In this document: in pieces, positions 6,726-13,310 of the stretch | How positions within the stretch are numbered: position 1 is the stretch's first letter | How the letters are laid out: each line of letters starts with the position of its first letter | NCBI GenBank assembly: GCA_037380725.1 | Contig: JARRRL010000064.1 | Location: 1 to 16,857, forward strand | DNA length: 16,857 nucleotides | Direction of reading: 5' to 3' | From: JARRRL01 sp037380725 | GTDB lineage: Bacteria; Pseudomonadota; Gammaproteobacteria; Pseudomonadales; JANQJO01 | Made by a program: the position numbers and the translations under genes | Notes under the pieces: model-generated | Databases searched by the model: none | Told to the model about the DNA's origin: nothing | What the model saw: the letters and a program-made list of their open reading frames with translations, nothing else

Positions 6726-7907
6726 TTACATATCCCAGATTAATGTCACCTGTGCGCCACCCCCATCAGAGCGGGCATTTAGATGATTCATGATGGCGTC
6801 GATGGTAATAGGCTCTCCATTATTTTCAATGCCTTGAGCTGAAAAAATGGGTTTGTCGTTTTCGTTGAAGCCAAGAAAAATCGCATTTTCACCTTGCCAC
6901 AAGCGCGCGTATTCGGGACTTACATTTGGGTTGTCAAAATACACGTAGCTACCGGGTTGCACGTAATTCCAGTCCACTTCACCGTATTCATTGAGCGGAA
7001 TATCGCTGCCGCTGGCTGTCGAGGGTGAGAACTGCATGGAGGTAAAAGGCCCGATGGTAAAGTTATCATTATTACTGTATAAGGCGTCAAATTTATTGGA
7101 TCCAATGGCATCCAGTACGTCGGCTGAGTACTTATCGCTGTTGTAGAAAATATCATTAATGGCGTCACTGGCCGTCACGCCGTCATTAATGCGAAATTCG
7201 CCGGGTGAACCGCTAACGGGAGTCCAATACTGGCTGTTCATTCTGAAACTGTTGAGCGAATAAGCGAAATCAATATCCGCAGCATCCAATTTCTTGGCGG
7301 CATTGCGCACATACCAGGCGCTGTCGGGTGCCAGGCTGCCGTCGGGTAGCTGTGGGCGACCATCGTATAAAGCGTCTGGTAGCATCGACATGAGTGCATT
7401 TGTGGGTTTGTCGGTAGACGCGTTCGGTTTTGTCGTAGGCGGCGTTGCTGAAGACGGAGTGTTATAGACGTTCTCGGTGTTCCAGCTATCATGAGTGCTG
7501 TTGCTACTATAAGCCTTGCCGTTACAAGTACTCGTGTCGTTATGGCTAGGGTTTTTGTTGTTGGTGCCGTTGTATGTGTTGTATTCAGTGGTTGGTTTAG
7601 GCGTGGTGTGGAGATATTGTTCCAGTGATTCGAAAAAAGAATTGGTCTCTGAAGTGCTGGAAGGCGAGTTGGTGTCGCCATGGACCGTTGAATCTGGAGT
7701 GTTCTCGGTCAGCTGATAGGTTTCTAATATTCGAGCGCTCAGCTGTTTAAGAAGCGATGCGGTGCTTACTGTATTCTCCTGTTCGGGGCTTGTTGTGGCG
7801 ACAGGAGGAGTTGTGGATTCGGTTTTGTGATTCGCCTGTTCTGTCTGGGCTTGATCACAGTGGGGTTTGTGTGTTGCAGGCTTTGACCCAACGCTGAAAT
7901 CCATCAT
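6726..7907 (-). CDS. Tgl-like transglutaminase-fold protein lacking catalytic residues
   Basis: The product has 393 residues from ATG 7905-7907 (or 7904), chosen because AGGAG lies five bases upstream; an upstream in-frame ATG at 7934 has no such site. Residues ~15-170 are Ser/Thr/Asn/Pro-rich low complexity without a signal peptide. Residues ~190-380 align by eye with Bacillus subtilis Tgl: VRNAAKKLDAADIDFAYSL, NSQYW, ASDAINDIF, LDAIGSNKFD, PGSYVYFDNPNVSP, WQGENAIFLG. In Tgl, the catalytic Cys116 sits in YAFECATAIV, between the SKAIRDI and LIDTIG segments. Here that segment is missing (KYS directly before ADVLDAIG, near 7115-7130). The Glu of GEN is kept (residue ~340), but the HGLG histidine reads AQGI. 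A non-enzymatic structural, binding or decoy role is inferred. The N-terminus would also suit a secreted substrate, but no secretion genes are visible. Confidence 0.7.
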   Translation of the reverse strand: MMDFSVGSKPATHKPHCDQAQTEQANHKTESTTPPVATTSPEQENTVSTASLLKQLSARILETYQLTENTPDSTVHGDTNSPSSTSETNSFFESLEQYLHTTPKPTTEYNTYNGTNNKNPSHNDTSTCNGKAYSSNSTHDSWNTENVYNTPSSATPPTTKPNASTDKPTNALMSMLPDALYDGRPQLPDGSLAPDSAWYVRNAAKKLDAADIDFAYSLNSFRMNSQYWTPVSGSPGEFRINDGVTASDAINDIFYNSDKYSADVLDAIGSNKFDALYSNNDNFTIGPFTSMQFSPSTASGSDIPLNEYGEVDWNYVQPGSYVYFDNPNVSPEYARLWQGENAIFLGFNENDKPIFSAQGIENNGEPITIDAIMNHLNARSDGGGAQVTLIWDM

Positions 7908-8207
7908 CGACACTCCTAAAAATTTCCATGGCAAATGCGACCAGTCCCAAGGTGAGCCACGATCGTGCCATTTGTATTTATATATTTATAATTGTATTAG
8001 TACAGCAGTTTGATTCTGAGTGGTACAAAATCAATAATTAGTGATGCATATTATAAGCGAGGTACCGTTGTGAATGGCTGCTTTTTATTCGATTATACCG
8101 TGTACACGCTGATACCAGAGCATTATCTCTGAAATGCGACCTAACGTATAGGGTTTAGTGTTCAATATCAAGACAGATTTGTAACTGGGGTATAGGGCAG
8201 GCGTTCC
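7908..8207. other. Divergent intergenic region
   Basis: This 300-bp AT-rich spacer lies between the divergent Tgl-like and L,D-transpeptidase genes and should hold both promoters. The stretch around 7975-8055 is rich in TATA/TTATA sequence. No gene, RNA or clear operator was found. Confidence 0.5.
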
Positions 8208-8701
8208 ATGACGGAGTTCAAAAAAACTATTTTGATTAGCATTCAGGAGCAAGTGCTGTGGGTGCGGGATCGCGTATCGGGCGAAACGGTGCTGCGCTAC
8301 CCGGTTTCCACGGCATTGAAAGGGCCGGGTCAATGCGTGAACAGTGGTTGTACGCCTTTGGGTCATCATTATGTGCGTGCAAAGATCGGTGCCGGTTTAC
8401 CGCGCAATGCGGTATTAATGGGGCGTCGATGGACCGGTGAAATTTACTGCCCAGATTTGGCAGCAATTTTTCCCAATCGAGACTGGATATTGTCGAGGAT
8501 TTTGTGGTTGAGGGGTGTGAGCCGGGAAAAAATCGACTGGGTCAAGTGGATTCCATGCGCCGTTTTATTTACATTCATGGTACGCCGGATACCGAACCCA
8601 TGGGAATACCGCTCTCCCATGGGTGTGTGCGAATGCGCAATCGTGATGTGATGGCGCTGTTTGATTCTGTGCCAATTTATACGCCGGTTTGCATCGAATG
8701 A
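8208..8701 (+). pseudogene. L,D-transpeptidase (YkuD domain) with a single-base frameshift
   Basis: L,D-transpeptidases make 3-3 peptidoglycan cross-links or attach lipoproteins, using a catalytic Cys. Frame one (from ATG 8208) gives a cytosolic-type start and the YkuD strands: ILISIQEQVLWVRDR, YPVSTALKGPG, CTPLGHHYVRAKIGAGLP, and DWILSRILWL up to about 8510. The family then expects xGCEPGxNRLGxVD. That sequence appears in the -1 frame from 8510 (EGCEPGKNRLGQVDSMRR), followed by YIHGTPDTEPMG and the active-site SHGCVRMRN, ending TGA 8699-8701. One lost G near 8510 explains the break. Without correction the product lacks the catalytic His-Cys motif. There is no signal peptide, as in the pseudomonad-type cytosolic homologues next to nagZ. 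Confidence 0.85.
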
Positions 8702-8734
8702 ACGTGTGACTGTCGTGTGTGATCCCATTCCGAT

Positions 8735-8760
8735 ACAAGGCCAGAACACAAGGCCAGAAC
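8735..8760. repeat. 13-bp tandem duplication before nagZ
   Basis: ACAAGGCCAGAAC occurs twice head to tail (8735-8747, 8748-8760) with no mismatch, in the short spacer between the L,D-transpeptidase gene and nagZ. Confidence 0.95.
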
Positions 8761-8791
8761 ATAATGTTTGTTAGAAAAGGAAACAGTGAGT

Positions 8792-9808
8792 ATGACGGGA
8801 CGTGTGATTATTGATGTAGCTGGTTTAACGCTTGATGATTCGGAAGCGAAATTGGTGTCCGATCCCATGGTAGCAGGCGTTATTTTTTTCGCTCGAAACT
8901 ATGAATCTCCAGAACAAATTCAAGCACTCATTGCGCAACTGCGGTCGATTCGGGAAGACATTATTCTGTGTGTGGATCAAGAAGGTGGGCGTGTGCAACG
9001 ATTCCGTACAGGCGTAACGCGTCTGCCACCTGTTGGGGTATTGCGTCAGGCGTATCAAGCTTGCCCCGAACAAGCCTTGAAGGATGCGGAACAATTGGGC
9101 TGGTTAATGGCGTCTGAAATGCTGGCGCTGGGCATTGATCTGTCTTTTGCGCCTGTTTTAGATGTGGATTATGGTAATCATGTTATTATTGGCGATCGCT
9201 CATTTGGTGTAACGGCTGCTGATGTGACGGCCTTAGCGGGTGCGTATGTGCGTGGCATGCATCGAGCGGGCATGGCGACCGTCGGCAAGCATTTTCCCGG
9301 TCATGGTTACGTGGCCTTGGATTCGCATGAATCGTTGCCGTACGATGCGCGTCCGCTTGTGGCGGTTGAAGCGGATATGGCGCCTTATGTTGAATTGATC
9401 GATCAGCTTGATGCGGTGATGACCGCACACATCGTTTATACGCAGGCCGATGATCAGGCTGCGAGTTTTTCTCCGTATTGGATTGAGCAACAACTGCGGG
9501 CGCGCCTCGGTTTTCGCGGTGTGGTGATCAGTGATGATCTGCACATGCGTGGCGCTTGGCAAGCCGGTGATCCGAGTGTTCGTGCCCTAAAAGCACTTCA
9601 AGCGGGTTGTGATGTGCTGTTGTATTGCAATGATCCCGCTGGGGTTCAGGTGGTGTTGAATACCTTGACGCAAGCGGGTGTGAGCGATGCGACGGATCTG
9701 TCGGTATTGCGTCGAGCGGGTACAGCGTCTTGGAAGCATTTTGCGCCGGGCGCAGCGCGTCAGCAAGCCTTGAACGCGTTGCGGGCGTACATGGATGTCA
9801 GTACCTGA
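8792..9808 (+). CDS. nagZ: Beta-N-acetylhexosaminidase NagZ
   Basis: NagZ is a cytoplasmic GH3 enzyme that removes GlcNAc from anhydromuropeptides during peptidoglycan recycling. In many Gram-negatives its product feeds AmpR signalling. The product has 338 residues from ATG 8792; GTG 8786 is an alternative with a closer AGGAAA. GH3 hallmarks are VIFFARN (31-37), CVDQEGGRVQRF (60-71), FAPVLDVDYG, KHFPGHG (166-172), DSH with the general acid/base His179, and the nucleophile region VISDDLHMRGA (Asp248). All catalytic positions are present and the length is normal. It follows the broken L,D-transpeptidase gene by ~90 bp on the same strand, so the two form a cell-wall turnover pair. Confidence 0.97.
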   Translation: MTGRVIIDVAGLTLDDSEAKLVSDPMVAGVIFFARNYESPEQIQALIAQLRSIREDIILCVDQEGGRVQRFRTGVTRLPPVGVLRQAYQACPEQALKDAEQLGWLMASEMLALGIDLSFAPVLDVDYGNHVIIGDRSFGVTAADVTALAGAYVRGMHRAGMATVGKHFPGHGYVALDSHESLPYDARPLVAVEADMAPYVELIDQLDAVMTAHIVYTQADDQAASFSPYWIEQQLRARLGFRGVVISDDLHMRGAWQAGDPSVRALKALQAGCDVLLYCNDPAGVQVVLNTLTQAGVSDATDLSVLRRAGTASWKHFAPGAARQQALNALRAYMDVST

Positions 9809-9851
9809 TTTTAAAAACAGTTTTTTATTTTGAATGCCGTGGAGTGGGTGT

Positions 9852-10994
9852 GTGTTATCAGAAATACAGGCTTGGCTGCTGGAAACTTCGATTTTGAATG
9901 TGCAGCGCTGGTGGGTGATTCAGTGTTTTATTTTGGTTTTTCTGGTGTTAGTCGTGAACGTGATGGCGCGGCGATTTTTGGCGCGTTTGGGAGAAAAACT
10001 GCAAGGAACGGTCAACCCATGGGACGATGCGTTTGTTCACGCTTTGTCGGCCCCGCTTGGGGTTTTTATTTGGGTCGTGGGGATTACGTGGGCCATTGAA
10101 ATGGCAACGCTGAAAACGGCCTTGTCGTTTTCGGGCATACTGGATCCCATGCGCCGATTGGCCGTGGTGTCGGTGTTGGCGTGGTTTGTGGTGCGGTTTA
10201 TTGTGTTGGCTGAACGGAACCTGTTGCATCCATCTGACGCCAAACACGCGCCGGACTCGACAACGGTGCATGCCATCAGCAAACTATTGCGCGTCTCCGT
10301 ATTGATTACAGCGGGTTTGGTGATTTTGCAAACCTTCGGATACAGCGTATCGGGGGTTTTGGCTTTTGGTGGGATTGGCGGTATTGCTGTGGGGTTTGCG
10401 GCAAAAGATTTGTTGGCCAATTTTTTTGGTGCGGTTATGCTGTATTTGGATCGACCGTTTCGAGTTGGTGATTGGATTCGATCACCGGATCGAGAAATTG
10501 AAGGTACGGTGGAAGAGGTGAGTTGGCGCTTGACCCGTATTCGTACTTTTGACGCTCGCCCGCTCTATGTGCCTAATTCCGTGTTCGCCAATATTGCGGT
10601 GGAAAACCCGTCGCGCATGCTGAACCGACGCATTTATGAAACCATTGGTGTGCGCTATGAAGATCAGGACCGTCTGGCGACGATTTTAGTGGAAATTCGA
10701 GCGCTATTGAAAGCGCATTCGGATATTGATCAACAACGAATCATCATGGTGAATTTGAATCATTTTGGTCCCAGTTCCTTAGATTTTTTCATTTACTGTT
10801 TTACCCTGACCACGGATTGGAAAACCTTTCACGAAGTAAAAGAGCGGGTGTTGTTCGCGATTCACGATGTGATTCGACAGCAGGGGGCTGAGATAGCGTA
10901 TCCGACTTCGACCGTACACCTTGAGGCTTTGCCTGGGCGGGAATCTGGGCCTGCGCGCGAATCTGAGCCTGTGCGGGAACGGGGCATGACCTGA
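9852..10994 (+). CDS. MscS-family mechanosensitive ion channel
   Basis: The protein opens under membrane tension and releases solutes during hypo-osmotic shock; it sits in the inner membrane. I choose GTG 9852, seven bases after GGAG; an in-frame ATG at 9834 lacks a site. Helices, counted from 9834, are about residues 27-49, 69-90, 106-126 and 151-169, plus a pore helix 174-205 (VLAFGGIGGIAVGFAAKDLL). A conserved beta-domain follows (RPFRVGDWI, GTVEEVSWRLTRIRT, VPNSVFANI) and then an alpha/beta end (TSTVHLEA). Five helices suggest the YnaI/YbdG-like middle-size class rather than short MscS. The last ~15 residues are an Arg/Glu/Pro repeat tail from an 18-bp duplication. The next gene is more than 300 bp away. 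Confidence 0.93.
   Translation: MLSEIQAWLLETSILNVQRWWVIQCFILVFLVLVVNVMARRFLARLGEKLQGTVNPWDDAFVHALSAPLGVFIWVVGITWAIEMATLKTALSFSGILDPMRRLAVVSVLAWFVVRFIVLAERNLLHPSDAKHAPDSTTVHAISKLLRVSVLITAGLVILQTFGYSVSGVLAFGGIGGIAVGFAAKDLLANFFGAVMLYLDRPFRVGDWIRSPDREIEGTVEEVSWRLTRIRTFDARPLYVPNSVFANIAVENPSRMLNRRIYETIGVRYEDQDRLATILVEIRALLKAHSDIDQQRIIMVNLNHFGPSSLDFFIYCFTLTTDWKTFHEVKERVLFAIHDVIRQQGAEIAYPTSTVHLEALPGRESGPARESEPVRERGMT
10938..10982 (+). repeat. Imperfect 18-bp repeat at the end of the MscS gene
   Basis: CGGGAATCTGGGCCTGCG (10938-10955) is followed by a variant copy (10956-10973) and half a third (CGGGAACGG, 10974-10982). They encode RESGPA, RESEPV and RER in frame at the extreme C-terminus. Confidence 0.85.
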
Positions 10995-11340
10995 GTGAAT
11001 GTCCATAACATATACAAGGGGCGTGAAAGTATATTTGATTGAAATAGATCATTTTTTTCGAATAAGCGACGTTGACGACCACATATCATTTTGATAGGAT
11101 CCTGCTTGGCTGAAAGGGGGCTTTTTATCATGTGATGCAAGACCGATTATGCTTGCTGGTCTCGCTCACTTTCTTGAACAAGCTTACTTTCTTGAACAAG
11201 TCGTAAGCACAGATCAGGTTGCCTTCGTCGTTCCAGATCATTCGCCATTTCAGGCAATACTTCAAAACTGTGTAAGGAATTACTGCGTGTCCTCCAGTCA
11301 ATCTGATTACCTTAGAAAAAATGTCCCCGATCAGGCCGAG
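10995..11340. other. Spacer before hpt with an 18-bp duplication
   Basis: About 345 bp separate mscS and the preferred hpt start. It contains a tandem copy of ACTTTCTTGAACAAG plus a CTT linker (11168-11185, 11186-11200). An open frame from ATG 11149 joins hpt in frame, but its 64 residues do not resemble Hpt N-termini and I treat it as non-coding. The ATG at 11321 is discussed under hpt. Confidence 0.5.
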
Positions 11341-11892
11341 ATGGAAGATGTTCTGAGCAACGCTGAGTGTCTTCTGGATCGTGTCGCGGTAACGAATATT
11401 GTTGATCATTTGGCGCAGCAAGTGGCGGATGTATTGTGCGATGATGCGCCGGTTATCTTGTGCGTAATGAATGGTGCTTTGCCTTTGGTGGGGGCCTTCA
11501 TGGCGCGTTGGACGTTTCTGCTGGAGCTGGATTACGTGCACGTGACGCGTTATGGGCACGAAACCGTAGGGGGGGACACGCAGTGGCTGGCGTATCCCCG
11601 TATTGACTTGAAAGATCGAAATGTGCTGATCGTTGATGATATTTTTGATGTAGGTGAGACCTTAACGGAGATCGTGAAGTGGTGCCGCGCATCCGGTGCG
11701 CAATCCGTGCGATCCTGTGTGCTGGTGGAAAAAATGCATGATCGAAAGGTGCAATCGGCGTGTCGCCCTGATTTTATCGGTGTGCAATTGAAAGACAAGT
11801 ATTTGTTTGGTTTTGGTATGGATTACAAAGGTTATTTTCGTAATCTGAATGGTATTTACGCCATGAGGTCTTTGGAAAAAAGCGACGTGTAG
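11341..11892 (+). CDS. hpt: Hypoxanthine-guanine phosphoribosyltransferase, start uncertain
   Basis: This type I PRTase converts hypoxanthine or guanine plus PRPP to IMP or GMP in the cytosol. From ATG 11341 (AGG five bases upstream) it has 183 residues, close to the ~185 of pseudomonad Hpt. Visible motifs are CVMNGALPLVG, LDYVHVTRYGHET, the PRPP-binding loop VLIVDDIFDVGETL, CVLVEK, and FGFGMDYKGYFRNLNGIYA. The protein is more like the pseudomonad than the E. coli type. Another ATG at 11321 would give MSPDQAEMEDVLSNAECL, which fits the pseudomonad start (MSADLA...) very well. It is out of frame unless one C is restored to the CCCC run at 11324-11327, so the N-terminus may be frameshifted. It is 42 bp upstream of the phosphorylase gene, likely one operon. 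Confidence 0.9.
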   Translation: MEDVLSNAECLLDRVAVTNIVDHLAQQVADVLCDDAPVILCVMNGALPLVGAFMARWTFLLELDYVHVTRYGHETVGGDTQWLAYPRIDLKDRNVLIVDDIFDVGETLTEIVKWCRASGAQSVRSCVLVEKMHDRKVQSACRPDFIGVQLKDKYLFGFGMDYKGYFRNLNGIYAMRSLEKSDV

Positions 11893-11912
11893 TCGCTGAA
11901 GTAGTCGCTGAA
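11889..11912 (+). repeat. 12-bp tandem duplication at the hpt stop codon
   Basis: GTAGTCGCTGAA is repeated exactly (11889-11900, 11901-11912). The first copy contains the hpt stop TAG (11890-11892). Confidence 0.9.
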
Positions 11913-11934
11913 GCGGAACCAGGATAAGCAAAGT

Positions 11935-12729
11935 ATGATGGAAAAACACGACAAAACGGGTTTGATTGGCGGTACCGGTTTTGAAGATTTAGCGCATGTG
12001 CTGGTGGATGAAACGCGGCGTGTGGACACCGTTTATGGCGAACCATCCAGCCCCCTGCGTGTGGCGCGCTGGCGTGTGACAGATGGTGATTCTCACACCG
12101 ATTGTCCTGTGGTATTTTTGAGTCGACATGGGTTTGATCATCGGATTCCACCGCACCGTGTTAACTACCGCGCCAACCTCTCGGCCTTGAAATCGGCAGG
12201 ATGCCAACGTGTGGTGGGTATTTATGCGGTGGGAGGTATTCATGAAAAAATGCAAGCGCCAGGGCATGTAGTTATACCCGATCAGATCATCGATTACACA
12301 AGTGGACGTATAGCCAGCTACTGGGATGATGACACGCAAGCAGCCTTGCATGTGGATTTTACTGATCCTTACACGCCCTCATTGTCGAAGCAATTGGTGA
12401 TCGCCGCGAAGGAGCTTGAAAAGGAGACTGGATATGAGATCAGTTCGAGTGGCGTCTATGCGGCGGTGAATGGGCCACGTTTGGAGAGTGCGGCGGAGAT
12501 TCGTCGTATTGCTCGAGATGGCGGTGATATCGTCGGTATGACGGGTATGCCAGAGGCGGCATTAGCGCGTGAGTTGGCGTTAGATTTTGCGGCCTTGTGT
12601 GTGGTGGTTAATCCAGCGGCAGGCCTGAGTGATGGTCTGATTACGTTTGAAATGATTGAATCAGCATTGAAGATAGGGAGGCAGCGTGTTTACGATATCT
12701 TAGGCGCGTTTTTTGCGAAAACGACTTAA
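11935..12729 (+). CDS. mtnP: S-methyl-5'-thioinosine (or thioadenosine) phosphorylase
   Basis: This member of the PNP/MTAP family splits methylthio-nucleosides from polyamine and quorum-signal synthesis into a base and methylthioribose-1-phosphate. The product has 264 residues, with ATG 11935 or 11938 and AGGA upstream. Motifs are GLIGGTGFEDL (phosphate loop), LSRHGFDHRIPPHRVNYRANL, YAVGGIH, IDYTSGR, GVYAAVNGPRLES, GGDIVGMTGMPEAALARELAL, and VVNPAAG. The NPAAG base-site segment, rather than the Asp-containing segment of human MTAP, matches Pseudomonas PA3004. From memory, that enzyme prefers methylthioinosine and releases hypoxanthine. If so here, the upstream Hpt takes the product directly to IMP. 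Substrate choice (MTI versus MTA) is inferred. Confidence 0.92.
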   Translation: MMEKHDKTGLIGGTGFEDLAHVLVDETRRVDTVYGEPSSPLRVARWRVTDGDSHTDCPVVFLSRHGFDHRIPPHRVNYRANLSALKSAGCQRVVGIYAVGGIHEKMQAPGHVVIPDQIIDYTSGRIASYWDDDTQAALHVDFTDPYTPSLSKQLVIAAKELEKETGYEISSSGVYAAVNGPRLESAAEIRRIARDGGDIVGMTGMPEAALARELALDFAALCVVVNPAAGLSDGLITFEMIESALKIGRQRVYDILGAFFAKTT

Positions 12730-13310
12730 TTTTGCGAAAGTGATTGATTAAGAGCCATTCCAGATTCTGATCTAATAGTAACTTTTTTCTTCAGCATATT
12801 TTTTATCACCTATCACCTAAACTTGTCTGTGTAAATTTAGCTTCCGACTATTTCCCAACTTACCCAACTTACCCAACTTACCTGACTATTTCTGAAAAAG
12901 CCGATTCAGACAAAGCCAATATCAGACAAAGCTTACTATGGATAATCCATAAGTTCGACAAATTCACAGTTTCAGGCATTGTGCATTGCTTTCTCTTTAT
13001 TTTTGTCTCTGAGCAATATTAACATTTTGTTTGTGAGCGTTCGGGTCTCTCAACGCAACGTTTTGTTTTAACCATTTTAAGATTCAGCCGTGAAACAGTT
13101 CTACTTGTTAAACAAAAGGCAATTAACCAATACTGAGTTGATGGTTTGATCTGTTGTACCGTAAGACACCTCTGTTGAACAAACAATGTTTATATTTTGT
13201 GATACGCTGTCCTTCTGTTTTTGCTTGTTGTGATGTGCATCGATCGTGAACAAGAATACGAAAATAGAACAATAATAAGCGTGTGAAATGGACAGTACTC
13301 GGAGTATGCG
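12730..13310. other. AT-rich non-coding stretch before the NRPS
   Basis: About 580 bp without a gene. It holds a 9-bp triplication (12854-12880), paired TCAGACAAAGC (12904-12914, 12926-12936), and a motif at 13232-13259 shared with the minC upstream region. The NRPS promoter should be in the last ~100 bp; I could not fix its boxes. No terminator hairpin for mtnP is evident. Confidence 0.55.
12854..12880. repeat. 9-bp tandem triplication
   Basis: CCCAACTTA occurs three times head to tail (12854-12862, 12863-12871, 12872-12880), then decays to CCTGACTA. It lies in the spacer upstream of the NRPS. Confidence 0.95.

Noticed and set aside
7516..7716. Plus-strand open frame inside the Tgl-like gene
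   Set aside because: Its Val/Leu-rich composition is simply the complement of the Thr/Asn-rich low-complexity coding strand.
11149..11340. 64-residue N-terminal extension of Hpt
   Set aside because: The frame is open from ATG 11149, but the residues do not look like Hpt, include an 18-bp duplication, and would exceed the family length.
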